Source: Chelativorans salis
GTDB lineage: Bacteria > Pseudomonadota > Alphaproteobacteria > Rhizobiales > Rhizobiaceae
Reading direction: 5' to 3'
Assembly: GCF_025336525.1 (NCBI RefSeq)
Contig: NZ_JAOCZP010000002.1
Span: forward strand, 798,385-862,384
Length of the DNA stretch: 64,000 nt
Position 1 is the stretch's first letter, and every line of letters starts with the position of its first letter. The position numbers and the translations under genes are program-made. This document shows positions 29,091 through 42,066 of the stretch, in pieces. The notes beneath the pieces were generated by a model, which made no database searches, was not told the origin of the DNA, and was given only the letters and a program-made list of their open reading frames with translations.

Positions 29091-30977
29091 TCAGAAGCTC
29101 AGCGCCTGCTGCAGGGCGGCCTGATTGACGGTCACCTGATGCTGGGCCTGTAGCCGTGCCACGAGTTGGTCCAGAAGATCGTTGGAGATGCCTTGTGTGA
29201 GGGAGTTGGCGACGTCTTCAGGCAACGCGTCGGCGGAGACCGCTGCCGGCTCGAACACCTCCGTCACCTTGAAGAGGAATTGCCCCTCGCCGGCCGGATT
29301 GGCAAAAGCGCCGGTTCCATCCTCAGGCACGCTGAACGCGGCTGCAACACCCGCTCGACCCAAATCCGGATCGTCCGCCTCGCGCTTCAGCCCGCGCTTG
29401 ACAACCTTCTCCTGGCCAACCTCGGCGCCGATCTCGTCGAGCGTCTTACCGTCCTTCAGCGCATCCTGGAGTTCCTGGACACGCTGTGTCAGGCGGGCCT
29501 CGACCTCGGCTTCGGTCCAATCCTCGACCACCCTTTCGCGCACTTCGGCAAACGAGCGCTCGCGCGCCGGCACGATGTCTTCCACCTCGTAGAAAAGAAA
29601 GCCGTTGCTGGGCAGGTCGATGGGCGGGTTCTCTATGCCTTTGTCCGTCTCAAAAGCTTCGCTGAGCAAGTCGCGCGACTGGGGAAGGTCCTCGACAACG
29701 GTGCCATCGGTGCGGCGGCCGGAACGGTCGACGGCCTCGACGGTGCGCATCGTCAGCCTCTGTGCGTTCGCCGCTTCCTGCATGGTCTGGCCGGCGGCGC
29801 GCGCGTCCTCATAGGCGTCGTAGGTGTCGAGCACCAGCCTGCTCGCCTCATCGAGCGCCAGTTCCTGGCGGATCTGGTCGGCCACCTGGTCGAGCGGCGT
29901 CACCTTTTCGGGGACGATCTCCGTCACGCGCAGGAGCACCGGCCCGAAGGATCCTTGGACCACCTCGCTCACCTTACCTTCTTCAAGCGCGAAGGCAGCT
30001 TCGGCCACCGCCTCGTCGGCAACCTCGCCACGCGTGAAGGTGCCCAGGCTGACGTCTTCGAGGGTCTTGCCCTGCATTTCCACCACGCCCTCGAAGGTCG
30101 CGCCCGTGCGCATGCTCTCGCGGGCGGCAACGGCGTCCTCTTCCTCGGAGAAGCTGATCTGCTCGATAGTGCGGCGCTCCGGCGTCGTATAGCGCTCGCG
30201 GTTTTTCTCGTAGTAGCTTTGCACCTGCTCGTCGGAGATCGCCGATGGATCGGCGATGTCCTCCGCTTCCAGCTTCACGTAGTTGATCTTGCGGTATTCG
30301 GGAGCGGCATAGTCGTCCTTGCGCTCCTCGAACCAGCTTTGCAGCACGTCGCCGCTCGGCGGCTCGATGGGCTCGACGAGTGAGTTGGGCAGGGGCACGT
30401 ATTCTATCGTCCTGTCCTCGCCCCGATAGAGTGCGACATTGCGCAGCAGCGTATCGGGCGCCGAGACACCGCCTGTGGCCGCGTCGACGATCTGCTGGCG
30501 CATGGCGGCGTTCTGCCGGTTCTTCAGATAGTCTTCCGGCCGCATGCCCGCCTGTCTCAGGACGAACTCGAACTGCTGCCGATTGAAACGGCCGTCGGCG
30601 CCGCGGAAAGCCGGGTCGGAGGTTGCCAGCTCGGCAAGCTTGTCCTGCGACAGCCCAAGGTCCATCTCGCGTGCCGTCTCGTCCAGCACGGCGCCTGCGG
30701 CGAGTTGCGAAAGCACTTGTTCGTCGATACCCAGCGCCACCGCCTGCTCACGCGTCAGCCGCGTGCCAAAGCGCTGCGAAAGCTGGGCGATCTGGCGGTC
30801 GTAGGCGAGCCGGAAATCGAGCGGCGAAACAGATGTGCTGCCCGCCGTCAGAACGGCGCCCCCGGTGCCGTTCAGGATTTGGCCGGAGATGCCCCACACG
30901 GCAAAACTCAGGACCAGGAGGCCGAGCAGAAGCTTTGCAATCCAGGTTGTGGCTGCTTGTCTCAAGCTGTCGAGCAT
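29091..30977 (-). CDS. ppiD: PpiD-like periplasmic folding chaperone (SurA_N and parvulin domains)
   Basis: A 628-residue inner-membrane-anchored chaperone that helps proteins leaving the Sec channel. One membrane helix lies at about residues 14-33 ([20 protein letters not shown]). A SurA_N-type chaperone region follows ([23 protein letters not shown]). The parvulin-type domain is around residues 265-360 ([40 protein letters not shown]). The C-terminal part is helical and acidic. Rotamase residues are poorly conserved, as in other PpiD proteins, so chaperone activity is more likely than isomerase activity. It leads the trpDC-moaC-moeA operon and diverges from tpiA. Confidence 0.88.
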   Translation of the reverse strand: MLDSLRQAATTWIAKLLLGLLVLSFAVWGISGQILNGTGGAVLTAGSTSVSPLDFRLAYDRQIAQLSQRFGTRLTREQAVALGIDEQVLSQLAAGAVLDETAREMDLGLSQDKLAELATSDPAFRGADGRFNRQQFEFVLRQAGMRPEDYLKNRQNAAMRQQIVDAATGGVSAPDTLLRNVALYRGEDRTIEYVPLPNSLVEPIEPPSGDVLQSWFEERKDDYAAPEYRKINYVKLEAEDIADPSAISDEQVQSYYEKNRERYTTPERRTIEQISFSEEEDAVAARESMRTGATFEGVVEMQGKTLEDVSLGTFTRGEVADEAVAEAAFALEEGKVSEVVQGSFGPVLLRVTEIVPEKVTPLDQVADQIRQELALDEASRLVLDTYDAYEDARAAGQTMQEAANAQRLTMRTVEAVDRSGRRTDGTVVEDLPQSRDLLSEAFETDKGIENPPIDLPSNGFLFYEVEDIVPARERSFAEVRERVVEDWTEAEVEARLTQRVQELQDALKDGKTLDEIGAEVGQEKVVKRGLKREADDPDLGRAGVAAAFSVPEDGTGAFANPAGEGQFLFKVTEVFEPAAVSADALPEDVANSLTQGISNDLLDQLVARLQAQHQVTVNQAALQQALSF

Positions 30978-31115
30978 GGTGATCCGTTATAATTCTCGTT
31001 TTTTCTTAGTGAATGTTGGCAATAGCGTCCTTGAAAGCCACTGTCGATTGCTTTGTAGCGCCTTTTTGGTAGTGAACACCCTTCGACCGAGACATGACAA
31101 CCAATGGGAGGCCCC

Positions 31116-31880
31116 ATGACACCCGCGATCCGCCCACTCATCGCAGGCAATTGGAAGATGCACGGCACCAGCGCCTCGCTCGGCGAGCTGGAGGCAATCG
31201 GTGAAGGCTTTGCCGCCGCTGCCGGTGATGGCGCCGATGGGCTGATCTGCGTGCCGGCGACGCTCATCTCTCGGGCGAGCGGGGTGCTCGGATCGACGCC
31301 GGTTTCCGTGGGCGGGCAGGACTGCCACGCTGCCGAGAGCGGCGCACACACGGGCGACATTGCCGCCGAGATGCTTGCTGACTGCGGTGCCAGTCACGTG
31401 ATCGTCGGTCACTCCGAGCGGCGCACGGATCACCGCGAGAGTGATGCCGACGTGGCCGCCAAGGCGCAAGCGGCCTGGCGTGCCGGCGTTGTCGCCATCA
31501 TCTGTCTCGGTGAAACGCGGCGGCAGCGCGAGGCGGGCGAGACGCTTGCCGTGCTTTCGCGTCAGGTGGCAGGTTCCGTGCCCGCCGAGGCGACGGCCGA
31601 AAACGCGGTGATCGCCTACGAACCCGTATGGGCAATCGGCACGGGGCTGACGCCGACAACCAAGGACGTGGCGGAAGCGCACGCCCACCTGCGCGCCGAA
31701 CTGGAGAAGAAGATCGGCGAAGAGGCAAAGCGCACGCGACTTCTCTATGGCGGTTCGGTAAAGCCCGCCAACGCGCGTGAGCTCTTGTCGATCCTCAATG
31801 TCGACGGCGCGCTGATCGGCGGCGCCAGCCTTAAGGCAGCTGATTTCCTTGGCATAAGCGAGGCAACGCGCCCCACCTGA
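31116..31880 (+). CDS. tpiA: Triosephosphate isomerase
   Basis: A 254-residue glycolytic TIM barrel that interconverts dihydroxyacetone phosphate and glyceraldehyde 3-phosphate. Catalytic residues are visible: Lys 14 in GNWKMHG, the His in VIVGHSERR and the Glu in [21 protein letters not shown] and the [12 protein letters not shown] phosphate loop complete the site. ATG 31116 is preferred over the ATG at 31104 because GGGAGG lies just upstream at ideal distance and the homologous N-terminus begins there. Confidence 0.96.
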   Translation: MTPAIRPLIAGNWKMHGTSASLGELEAIGEGFAAAAGDGADGLICVPATLISRASGVLGSTPVSVGGQDCHAAESGAHTGDIAAEMLADCGASHVIVGHSERRTDHRESDADVAAKAQAAWRAGVVAIICLGETRRQREAGETLAVLSRQVAGSVPAEATAENAVIAYEPVWAIGTGLTPTTKDVAEAHAHLRAELEKKIGEEAKRTRLLYGGSVKPANARELLSILNVDGALIGGASLKAADFLGISEATRPT

Positions 31881-31900
31881 GCCAATGCCCAGCGTCTTTT

Positions 31901-31931
31901 CTTGCAAAGCCGCAAGCCGCGCCTATCTGTG
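31901..31931 (+). promoter_or_regulatory. Consensus heat-shock-type (RpoH) promoter upstream of secG
   Basis: CTTG (31901-31904), 17 bases, then CCTATCTGTG (31922-31931) matches the alphaproteobacterial RpoH consensus CTTG-N17-CYTATNTNNG at every defined position. Rhizobial sigma-70 promoters (about CTTGAC-N17-CTATAT) look similar, so CTTGCA-N16-CTATCT could also be a housekeeping promoter. The start would lie near 31938, leaving a leader of about 85 bases before secG. Confidence 0.6.
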
Positions 31932-32023
31932 GGGCACGGGGACTTGGAAAAGTGGACAAAGGCGTGTAATGAGCCGCGTCCGCGGGCGTATCGCCCGCTC
32001 CGCCTCAGGCGCCGGAAGGAATC

Positions 32024-32413
32024 ATGCAGACCATCGTCATCGTCATCCACTTGCTTACCGTGATCGCGCTTGTCGGCGCGGTGCTCATGCAGCGTTCGGA
32101 GGGTGGAGGGCTTGGCATTGGCGGCGGCTCCGGCTTCATGACCGCGCGCGGGGCGGCCAATGCGCTAACGCGGACCACGGCGATCCTTGCCGCGGCCTTC
32201 TTCGCTACCTCGCTCGGTCTGTCGCTGATTGCGCGCTACCAGGCCCAGCCCACGGACATCTTCGACCGGCTGCCGCAGACGCAGCAGGAGCAGGGTGAGG
32301 GCGGCAGTGGCGGCGTTCTCGACCAGCTGGGCGGCAGCAGCGATGCTCCGTCGGAGCCGGCGCCGGCGGAAGAGCCGGCCGATACCGAGCCGCAGGTGCC
32401 GACAGGCCAGTAA
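32024..32413 (+). CDS. secG: Preprotein translocase subunit SecG
   Basis: A 129-residue subunit of the SecYEG channel. Two membrane helices (about residues 2-20, TIVIVIHLLTVIALVGAVLM, and 52-70, AILAAAFFATSLGLSLIA) flank the conserved GGGLGIGGGSGFMTARGAANALTR cytoplasmic loop. The C-terminal ~45 residues are an acidic Pro/Gly/Glu tail (PSEPAPAEEPADTEPQ) as in other alphaproteobacteria. GGAAGGA upstream is a good ribosome binding site. A promoter with heat-shock consensus precedes it. Confidence 0.95.
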   Translation: MQTIVIVIHLLTVIALVGAVLMQRSEGGGLGIGGGSGFMTARGAANALTRTTAILAAAFFATSLGLSLIARYQAQPTDIFDRLPQTQQEQGEGGSGGVLDQLGGSSDAPSEPAPAEEPADTEPQVPTGQ

Positions 32414-32550
32414 ACACTTAGTCTTGAACGGGATCCACCAACGAACCCCGTTGCCGATTTCGAAACCGCGCGCCGTAGCTTGTCAGCGCGCAGCCAAAAA
32501 GTTGCGGGTTTGGGGATTTTGCTCTGGCGGAATCGCCTTCGTCCGGTTAA

Positions 32551-34191
<1,641 letters not shown>

Positions 34192-34293
34192 GTGATCGTC
34201 CGACGGCTGGTTGCCTCTTGGAATTGCAGTTTCAAATCTCCTCACTACCTATTTGGGTAGTTTTATTTGTCAGATTGATTTCTGGAGATTTGC

Positions 34294-35223
34294 ATGAAGC
34301 TCGACCATTGCGTTCTCCCGACCAAGAGTCTTGCGACGGCGCGGGAACGGCTCGCGAGCCTCGGCTTCACCGTGGCTCCGGACGCGGCCCATCCTTTTGG
34401 CACGGCCAATTGCTGCGTGTTCTTCGAGAACGGCAGCTATCTGGAGCCGCTCTCCATTGCCGATGAAGAAGCTGCGCGCGGGGCGATTGCCGCCGGCAAC
34501 ACTTTTGTCCTGCGGGACCGGGCGTTTCGCGAGGCTTGCGGCGAGGAGGGATTCTCCGCCATCGCCCTCGGCACGGGCAACACCGCTGCGGAGCACGCCC
34601 GCTTCGTAAAGGAGAGAATCTCCGCGGGGCGACCGCTTTCCTTCTCGCGGCCCTTCGTGGATGCCGGCGGAAACCGCGCGCAGGCCTCTTTCGAACTGGC
34701 TTTTGCCGCACCCGGTTCTTGCCCCTCCTTCTTCTTCGCCTGCCAGCGGGTGAACATGCCAGTGGCCGACCGGTCCTTGCGGCGGCACGACAATGGCGTT
34801 GTCGGTATATCGCGCATTCTCGCAACGGCGGCGGAGCCGAGCGCCGGCAAGGACTTCTTCACCCGGCTCTTCCGCAAGGAGCCTGACGACGGAGCGGGAA
34901 TTTGGACGCTCTCTCCCGAGCGCCCTCAGGGTGGATCGCCTCCGCATGCGGCCGTTTGGCTCCTAGGGCACGCGGATGCCAGGCACTTCTGTCGCATCGA
35001 GGCCGGCGGCGACGACCGCCTGAGGCTCTGCGGCATTGTGTTCCGCACGCCAAGCATCGATGCGATCGCCGAACGGCTGGCCGTTGCGAAGATCGCCCAT
35101 ACCATGCATAGAAACCGGATTCTGGTGCCACCCGCGCCGGGACAGGGTGCAGTTTTCATCTTCGAGGAGGTTGAAAGCTCCGCTTTTGAGACGTTTTTGG
35201 GGTATCTCCTTTTTTTGCCTTGA
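34294..35223 (+). CDS. VOC-superfamily (glyoxalase-like) protein
   Basis: A 309-residue protein with two apparent vicinal-oxygen-chelate modules. The first (MKLDHCVLPTKSLATARERLASLGFTV, with NCCVFFENGSYLEPL) resembles the Glyoxalase_3/glyoxalase-like domain family. The second begins near residue 165 (DNGVVGISRILATAAEPSAGKDFFTRLF). Possible metal ligands are His 5 and Glu 52, but the chemistry cannot be named. It lies between pyrG and kdsA, 14 bases before the kdsA start, so it is probably co-transcribed with kdsA. The leader 34192-34293 is less GC-rich than the coding DNA. Confidence 0.75.
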   Translation: MKLDHCVLPTKSLATARERLASLGFTVAPDAAHPFGTANCCVFFENGSYLEPLSIADEEAARGAIAAGNTFVLRDRAFREACGEEGFSAIALGTGNTAAEHARFVKERISAGRPLSFSRPFVDAGGNRAQASFELAFAAPGSCPSFFFACQRVNMPVADRSLRRHDNGVVGISRILATAAEPSAGKDFFTRLFRKEPDDGAGIWTLSPERPQGGSPPHAAVWLLGHADARHFCRIEAGGDDRLRLCGIVFRTPSIDAIAERLAVAKIAHTMHRNRILVPPAPGQGAVFIFEEVESSAFETFLGYLLFLP

Positions 35224-35237
35224 ATGGAGCCTGAAAC

Positions 35238-36068
35238 ATGAAGCCGAGTCCGCGTGTGAAAGTCGGCAGCACCGTCTTCGCCAACGACGCCCCGCTGGCG
35301 CTGATCGCCGGTCCCTGCCAGCTCGAATCGCGCGAGCATGCCTTCGACATGGCCGGCGCGCTGAAGGAGCTGACGCAGAAGCTGGGGATAGGATTCGTCT
35401 ATAAGACGAGCTTCGACAAGGCCAACCGCACCTCGCTTTCGGGAAAGCGCGGCGCCGGCCTCGATGCGGCCTTGCCGATATTTGCCGATCTCAGGCGCGA
35501 GCTTGGCGTGCCGGTGCTGACCGACGTGCACACAGAGGAGCAATGCCGTCTCGTGGCCGACGCCGTGGATGTCCTGCAGATCCCGGCCTTCCTGTGCCGC
35601 CAGACCGACCTCCTGATCGCCGCCGCCCGGACCGGCCGCGTCGTTAACGTGAAAAAGGGGCAGTTTCTCGCCCCCTGGGACATGAAGAACGTGGTTGCCA
35701 AGATCACCGACTCGGGAAACGGCAATGTACTCGTGACCGAGCGTGGCACCTCCTTCGGCTACAACACGCTCATCTCCGACATGCGCGGCCTGCCGCAGAT
35801 GGCGGAGATGGGCGCGCCGGTGATCTTCGACGCCACGCACTCGGTGCAGCAGCCGGGTGGGCAGGGCGGCTCCACCGGCGGCGAGCGGCGCTTCGTGGAG
35901 ACGCTGGCGCGTGCGGCGGTGGCCGTCGGCGTGGCTGGCGTTTTCATCGAGTCCCACCATGACCCCGACAACGCACCGTCCGACGGGCCGAACATGGTCC
36001 CGCTCAGGGACATGCCGGCGTTGCTGGGGCGGCTGATGGCGTTCGACCTCGTCGCCAAGAGTACCTGA
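35238..36068 (+). CDS. kdsA: 3-deoxy-8-phosphooctulonate synthase (KDO-8-P synthase)
   Basis: A 276-residue enzyme that condenses phosphoenolpyruvate with arabinose 5-phosphate to make KDO-8-phosphate for the lipopolysaccharide core. Family segments are [72 protein letters not shown] and [12 protein letters not shown]. The presence of KDO synthesis confirms a Gram-negative outer membrane. A short hairpin (GACGCC/GGCGTC) follows the stop at 36068. Confidence 0.96.
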   Translation: MKPSPRVKVGSTVFANDAPLALIAGPCQLESREHAFDMAGALKELTQKLGIGFVYKTSFDKANRTSLSGKRGAGLDAALPIFADLRRELGVPVLTDVHTEEQCRLVADAVDVLQIPAFLCRQTDLLIAAARTGRVVNVKKGQFLAPWDMKNVVAKITDSGNGNVLVTERGTSFGYNTLISDMRGLPQMAEMGAPVIFDATHSVQQPGGQGGSTGGERRFVETLARAAVAVGVAGVFIESHHDPDNAPSDGPNMVPLRDMPALLGRLMAFDLVAKST

Positions 36069-36153
36069 CGCCGCCGGTTCTGGCGTCCTTGCATATCCTC
36101 CATCATGCAATGAAGCGATAAGCGCATTGTCATTTTCGCCGCTTGCGATATGA

Positions 36154-37476
<1,323 letters not shown>

Positions 37477-37539
37477 TAGCCGGGGCTAACCCTCCATTAA
37501 GCAAGATATGGCCACATGCGGCGGAAGGAATTTCGCCGC

Positions 37540-37866
37540 ATGTGGACCCGCCATCACAAACGCCGCAATACAGGCCGGCTGATCATACCAGCGATCACCG
37601 TGCTGGTGCTCACCTATTTCGGCTTTCACGCCTATCACGGCGACTACGGCCTCAACGGCAAGGAGCGCCTGGAAGGGCGCATCACCGAACTTGAGGCCAA
37701 TCTCGACGCGCTGCACCGGGAACGCAGGGAACTGGAGGAGCGGGTGAGCCTGCTCAACGATGGTTCGCTGGAGAAGGATATGCTCGACGAGCAGGCTCGG
37801 CGGGCACTGAATCTCGTCCGGGAAAATGAGATCGTCATATTCCGTCCGGCAGGCGGCATGAATTAA
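37540..37866 (+). CDS. ftsB: Septum formation initiator, FtsB/DivIC family
   Basis: A 108-residue bitopic division protein. One membrane helix (IIPAITVLVLTYFGFHAY, about residues 15-33) is followed by a coiled coil (LEGRITELEANLDALHRERRELEERVSLL) and a short conserved end. FtsB bridges FtsL and FtsQ and helps activate septal peptidoglycan synthesis. ATG 37540 (MWTRHHKRRNTG) is chosen because GGAAGGAA lies at a proper distance; an ATG at 37516 would add eight residues. The gene lies between eno and pdhA as in relatives. Confidence 0.9.
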   Translation: MWTRHHKRRNTGRLIIPAITVLVLTYFGFHAYHGDYGLNGKERLEGRITELEANLDALHRERRELEERVSLLNDGSLEKDMLDEQARRALNLVRENEIVIFRPAGGMN

Positions 37867-38095
37867 CCGTCTTCCAGTTAATTCATAAGAACATCAATTT
37901 TCCCAGCAGGTTAGCCGGCATAGCTGCCATGCATTTTTTCGCATGGCGGAAGCCTTTTTGTCATGATAGCGTCCGGCATCGAACTGTTTGCCATGGATGG
38001 CTGCTTGGCGTGGACTAGATGCTCGTCCTGCGGCAGTATGGTGTCGGCAGGCAGGACTTAATGTCCGTCAAGAGACGCTTTCTAGGGAGTGACAT

Positions 38096-39172
38096 ATGGC
38101 GACAGCCGCCAGGAAAACCTCGCCGAAATCTTCGTCGGCAAAATCCCGTAGCCCAGCCAAATCGTCATCCACCGCCGGCGGCACGCCCGCCGTCAAGACG
38201 CCGAAGCCGGAAGAGTTCAAAAAGGAACAGGAGCTTTCGGCCTATCATGACATGCTCCTGATCCGCCGCTTCGAGGAGAAGGCGGGCCAGCTTTACGGCA
38301 TGGGCCTGATCGGCGGCTTCTGCCACCTCTATATCGGCCAGGAGGCCGTCGTCGTCGGCATGCAGATGGCGCTGAAGGAGGGTGACCAGGTGATCACCGG
38401 CTACCGCGACCACGGCCACATGCTGGCCACCGGCATGGACCCGCGCGGCGTTATGGCGGAGCTTACCGGCCGGCGTGGGGGATACTCCAAGGGCAAGGGC
38501 GGCTCCATGCACATGTTCTCCAAGGAGAAGAACTTTTTTGGCGGCCACGGCATCGTCGGCGCACAGGTGCCGCTCGGGACCGGCTTGGCGCTCGCCAACC
38601 GCTACCGCGGCAATGACAGCGTCTCGCTCACCTATTTCGGTGACGGCGCGGCCAACCAGGGCCAGGTCTACGAGAGCTTCAACATGGCCTCGCTATGGAA
38701 GCTCCCCGTAGTCTACATCATCGAGAACAACCGCTATGCCATGGGCACCTCGGTCTCGCGCTCCTCGGCCGAGACCGACTTTTCGCACCGTGGTCTATCC
38801 TTCAAGATCCCCGGCATCCAGGTCGACGGCATGGACGTGCGTGCGGTAAAGGCGGCCGGCGACCTCGCGGTCGACTGGTGCCGCTCCGGCAAGGGACCGA
38901 TCATCCTGGAGATGCAGACCTACCGCTACCGCGGCCACTCTATGTCGGACCCCGCAAAGTATCGTTCCAAGGACGAAGTGCAGAAAATGCGCTCCGAGCA
39001 CGACCCGATCGAGCAGGTCAAGAAGCGGCTCCTGGACAAGAAATGGGCGAGTGAGGACGATCTGAAGGCGGAGGACAAGAAGGTGCGCGACATCGTCGCC
39101 GATGCGGCCGATTTCGCCCAATCGGATCCGGAGCCGGACGTGTCCGAACTCTACACCGATATCCTGCTCTGA
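38096..39172 (+). CDS. pdhA: Pyruvate dehydrogenase E1 component, alpha subunit
   Basis: A 358-residue thiamine-diphosphate enzyme subunit that decarboxylates pyruvate. After a Ser/Ala/Lys-rich N-terminal extension (residues 1-40) the core starts at YHDMLLIRRFEEKAGQLYGMG. The TPP-binding motif is GDGAANQGQVYESFNMASLWKLPVVYIIENN. Serine sites for regulation in mitochondria correspond to YRGHSMSDPAKYR. The ribosome binding site is AGGGAG. It opens the operon pdhA-pdhB-pdhC; the 229-base leader holds a small T-rich hairpin (GCCATGC/GCATGGC near 37928-37949) but no gene. Confidence 0.97.
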   Translation: MATAARKTSPKSSSAKSRSPAKSSSTAGGTPAVKTPKPEEFKKEQELSAYHDMLLIRRFEEKAGQLYGMGLIGGFCHLYIGQEAVVVGMQMALKEGDQVITGYRDHGHMLATGMDPRGVMAELTGRRGGYSKGKGGSMHMFSKEKNFFGGHGIVGAQVPLGTGLALANRYRGNDSVSLTYFGDGAANQGQVYESFNMASLWKLPVVYIIENNRYAMGTSVSRSSAETDFSHRGLSFKIPGIQVDGMDVRAVKAAGDLAVDWCRSGKGPIILEMQTYRYRGHSMSDPAKYRSKDEVQKMRSEHDPIEQVKKRLLDKKWASEDDLKAEDKKVRDIVADAADFAQSDPEPDVSELYTDILL

Positions 39173-39187
39173 GGGGAGGCGCTCACG

Positions 39188-40588
39188 ATGCCAACGGAAA
39201 TTCTCATGCCTGCGCTCTCTCCGACCATGGAGGAGGGCAATCTCGCCAAATGGCTGAAGAAAGAGGGCGATGCCGTCGCCCCCGGCGATGTGATCGCCGA
39301 GATCGAGACCGATAAGGCGACCATGGAGGTCGAGGCGATCGACGAAGGAAAGCTCGGCAAGATCCTCATCGGCGAGGGCACGGAAGGGGTGAAGGTCAAT
39401 ACGCCCATCGCCCTCCTGCTTGTCGACGGCGAGAGCGAGGAAGACCTTTCCAAGGCCTCGGTCGGCGCGCCCCCTGCCGCCGCTCAGGCGCCGGCGGAAG
39501 AGCCGGCGGAGCAGAAGACAGAGGAGACGCCGAAGCCCGCTGCCGTGCCGAAGGCAGAGGCGCAGCCGCTTCCCGCCGATCCCGACATTCCCGAAGGCAC
39601 CGAGATGGTGCCCACCACCGTGCGCGAGGCGTTGCGTGACGCCATGGCCGAGGAGATGCGCCGCGACGAGGACGTCTTCGTCATGGGCGAGGAGGTGGCG
39701 GAGTATCAGGGCGCCTATAAGGTGACCCAGGGCTTGCTGCAGGAGTTCGGCGACAAGCGCGTGGTCGACACGCCGATCACCGAGCACGGCTTCGCCGGCG
39801 TCGGCATCGGCGCGGCCTTCGCCGGGCTCAAGCCCGTCGTCGAGTTCATGACCTTCAACTTCGCCATGCAGGCGATGGATCAGCTCGTCAATTCGGCGGC
39901 CAAGACGCTCTATATGGCCGGCGGCCAGATGGGCGCGCCCATCGTCTTCCGCGGCCCCAACGGCGCGGCTGCCCGCGTCGCCGCACAGCACAGCCAGGAC
40001 TACGCGGCCTGGTACGGCCACATCCCCGGTCTCAAGGTCGTGATGCCCTATACGGCAGCCGACGCCAAAGGCCTCTTGAAGGCGGCCATCCGCGATCCCA
40101 ACCCGGTGATCTTCCTGGAAAACGAGATCCTCTACGGCCAGACCTTCGACGTGCCGAAGCTTGACGACTTCGTACTGCCCATCGGCAAGGCGCGCATCCA
40201 CAAGGCAGGCAAGGATGCGACCATAGTTTCCTTCGGCATCGGCATGACCTACGCGATCAAGGCGGAGGAGGAGCTGCGTGGCATGGGCCTCGACGTGGAG
40301 ATTATCGACCTGCGCACGATCCGGCCGATGGACCTCGAGACCGTCATCGAATCGGTGAAGAAGACCAACCGGCTGGTCACCGTCGAGGAAGGTTTCCCGC
40401 AGTCCTCCGTCGGCGACCATATCGCCGCCCAGGTCATGCAGCGCGCCTTCGACTATCTCGACGCGCCGGTCATCACCGTTGCGGGCAAGGATGTGCCGAT
40501 GCCCTACGCCGCCAATCTGGAAAAGCTGGCGCTGCCCAGCGTGGCCGAAGTCGTCGAGGCGGTGAAGGCCGTCACCTACCGGGGCTGA
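39188..40588 (+). CDS. pdhB: Pyruvate dehydrogenase E1 beta subunit with N-terminal lipoyl domain
   Basis: A 466-residue subunit. Residues 1-80 form a lipoyl domain ([22 protein letters not shown], with lipoyl Lys in [12 protein letters not shown]). A Pro/Ala/Glu linker follows, and from about residue 140 the E1-beta core ([53 protein letters not shown]). Carrying a lipoyl domain on E1-beta is typical for rhizobial and related alphaproteobacterial complexes, where E1 and E2 can both shuttle acetyl groups. It follows pdhA by 15 bases. Confidence 0.97.
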   Translation: MPTEILMPALSPTMEEGNLAKWLKKEGDAVAPGDVIAEIETDKATMEVEAIDEGKLGKILIGEGTEGVKVNTPIALLLVDGESEEDLSKASVGAPPAAAQAPAEEPAEQKTEETPKPAAVPKAEAQPLPADPDIPEGTEMVPTTVREALRDAMAEEMRRDEDVFVMGEEVAEYQGAYKVTQGLLQEFGDKRVVDTPITEHGFAGVGIGAAFAGLKPVVEFMTFNFAMQAMDQLVNSAAKTLYMAGGQMGAPIVFRGPNGAAARVAAQHSQDYAAWYGHIPGLKVVMPYTAADAKGLLKAAIRDPNPVIFLENEILYGQTFDVPKLDDFVLPIGKARIHKAGKDATIVSFGIGMTYAIKAEEELRGMGLDVEIIDLRTIRPMDLETVIESVKKTNRLVTVEEGFPQSSVGDHIAAQVMQRAFDYLDAPVITVAGKDVPMPYAANLEKLALPSVAEVVEAVKAVTYRG

Positions 40589-40604
40589 AGGAGAGGGGTC
40601 CTCT

Positions 40605-41963
40605 ATGCCGATTCAAATCACCATGCCCGCCCTCTCGCCCACAATGGAGGAGGGAAACCTCGCCAAGTGGCTGGTCAAGGAGGGGGACAGCGTTTCGGCT
40701 GGCGACGTGATCGCTGAGATCGAGACCGACAAGGCGACCATGGAAGTGGAGGCCGTCGACGAGGGCACGGTCGCCAAGATCGTGGTACCTGAGGGTACGG
40801 AAGGCGTGAAGGTGAATGCGCTGATCGCTGTGCTCGCCGAAGAGGGCGAGGATGTGGCCGAGGCCGCCAAGACCTCGTCCGCCGAGGCGCCGCCTGCCGC
40901 TCCTCCTCAAGAGAAGGCTCCGGCCGAGCCGGCTCCTGCGGAAAAGCCGGAAGCGCCCGCTGCCAAACCGAACGGCGCCGCCGACGGTCCCGCGGAACCG
41001 CGCGTCGCTCCCGCCAAGGACGAGAGCGGCGCCAGGATATTCTCTTCCCCACTCGCCCGCCGCATTGCCAAGGAAGCCGGCATCGATCTTGCCGCCGTCT
41101 CCGGCTCCGGCCCGCGCGGCCGCGTGGTGAAGGCCGATGTCGAGGCGGCGATTTCCGGCGGCGCGGCGAAAGCACCCGCCGCCAGGGCGCCCGAGGCCCC
41201 GGCGCCCAAGCCCATGTCGGACGAGCAGGTCTTGAGGCTCTTCGAGGAAGGTTCCTACGAGCTCGTGCCCCACGACGGCATGCGCAAGACCATCGCCCGC
41301 CGCCTGGTCGAGGCGAAGTCCACCATCCCGCACTTCTACCTGACGCTGGACTGCGAGATCGACGCGCTGCTGGCGCTCCGCAAGCAGCTCAATGCCGCCG
41401 CCCCCATGGTCAAGACCGAGGACGGCGAGAAGCCGGCCTACAAGCTGTCGGTCAACGACTTCATCATCAAAGCCATGGCCCTGGCGCTGATGGCCGTGCC
41501 TGACGCCAACGCCTCGTGGACCGAGAGCGCCATGGTCAAACACAAGCATGCCGATGTCGGGGTGGCTGTGGCCATCCCCGGCGGGCTGATCACGCCGATC
41601 GTGCGCCGGGCCGAGGCAAAGACCCTGTCGGCGATCTCCAACGAGATGAAGGATCTGGCGACCCGCGCCAGGAACCGCAAGCTGAAGCCGGAGGAGTATC
41701 AGGGCGGCACGACGGCGGTCTCCAATCTCGGCATGTACGGCATCAAGGACTTTGCCGCCGTCATCAACCCGCCGCACGCCACCATTCTGGCGGTCGGCGC
41801 GGGCGAAGAGCGGGCGGTGGTGAAGGACGGCGAGATCAAGCCCGCCACCATCATGTCGGTGACGCTATCGACCGATCACCGCGCCGTCGACGGGGCGCTC
41901 GGCGCCGAACTGCTTTCCGCCTTCAAGCGGCTGGTGGAGAACCCGTTTGGGATGCTGGTCTGA
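40605..41963 (+). CDS. pdhC: Pyruvate dehydrogenase E2 (dihydrolipoamide acetyltransferase)
   Basis: A 452-residue core subunit that transfers acetyl groups to CoA. The lipoyl domain is residues 1-80, nearly repeating the one on PdhB ([17 protein letters not shown]). The peripheral subunit-binding domain is around 145-180 (IFSSPLARRIAKEAGIDL, GSGPRGRVVKADVEAA). The catalytic acyltransferase domain ends in STDHRAVDGALGAELL with the active-site His and Asp. Ala/Pro-rich linkers join the parts. It follows pdhB by 16 bases, and lpd is 1.5 kb downstream. Confidence 0.97.
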   Translation: MPIQITMPALSPTMEEGNLAKWLVKEGDSVSAGDVIAEIETDKATMEVEAVDEGTVAKIVVPEGTEGVKVNALIAVLAEEGEDVAEAAKTSSAEAPPAAPPQEKAPAEPAPAEKPEAPAAKPNGAADGPAEPRVAPAKDESGARIFSSPLARRIAKEAGIDLAAVSGSGPRGRVVKADVEAAISGGAAKAPAARAPEAPAPKPMSDEQVLRLFEEGSYELVPHDGMRKTIARRLVEAKSTIPHFYLTLDCEIDALLALRKQLNAAAPMVKTEDGEKPAYKLSVNDFIIKAMALALMAVPDANASWTESAMVKHKHADVGVAVAIPGGLITPIVRRAEAKTLSAISNEMKDLATRARNRKLKPEEYQGGTTAVSNLGMYGIKDFAAVINPPHATILAVGAGEERAVVKDGEIKPATIMSVTLSTDHRAVDGALGAELLSAFKRLVENPFGMLV

Positions 41964-41975
41964 CGCCGCGCGCCA

Positions 41976-42032
41976 TCCCCCCTTGCGGGGGAGGTTGGAC
42001 AGCCGCCGGATGGCGGCTGGACGAGTGGGGGT
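41976..42032 (+). repeat. Rhizobial-type GC-rich palindromic intergenic element
   Basis: Two neighbouring hairpins lie behind pdhC: CCCCCC/GGGGG around TTGC (41977-41991) and AGCCGCC/GGCGGCT around GGAT (42001-42018), followed by GAGTGGGGGT. Elements of this make (CCCCCC..GGGGGAGG, a GCCGCC hairpin, GTGGGGGTC) are familiar as dispersed repeats in Mesorhizobium-like genomes. It may also act as the pdhABC 3' end. Only one copy was noticed in this window. Confidence 0.5.
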
Positions 42033-42066
42033 CGGCGCGCTGTGCTCGACGTTTCAGGAGGGGGCA

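Noticed and set aside
37867..37886. TTAACC and GTTAA behind ftsB as a CtrA site
   Set aside because: The half-sites are eleven bases apart and lie next to the ftsB stop, far from a start, so the match is not convincing.
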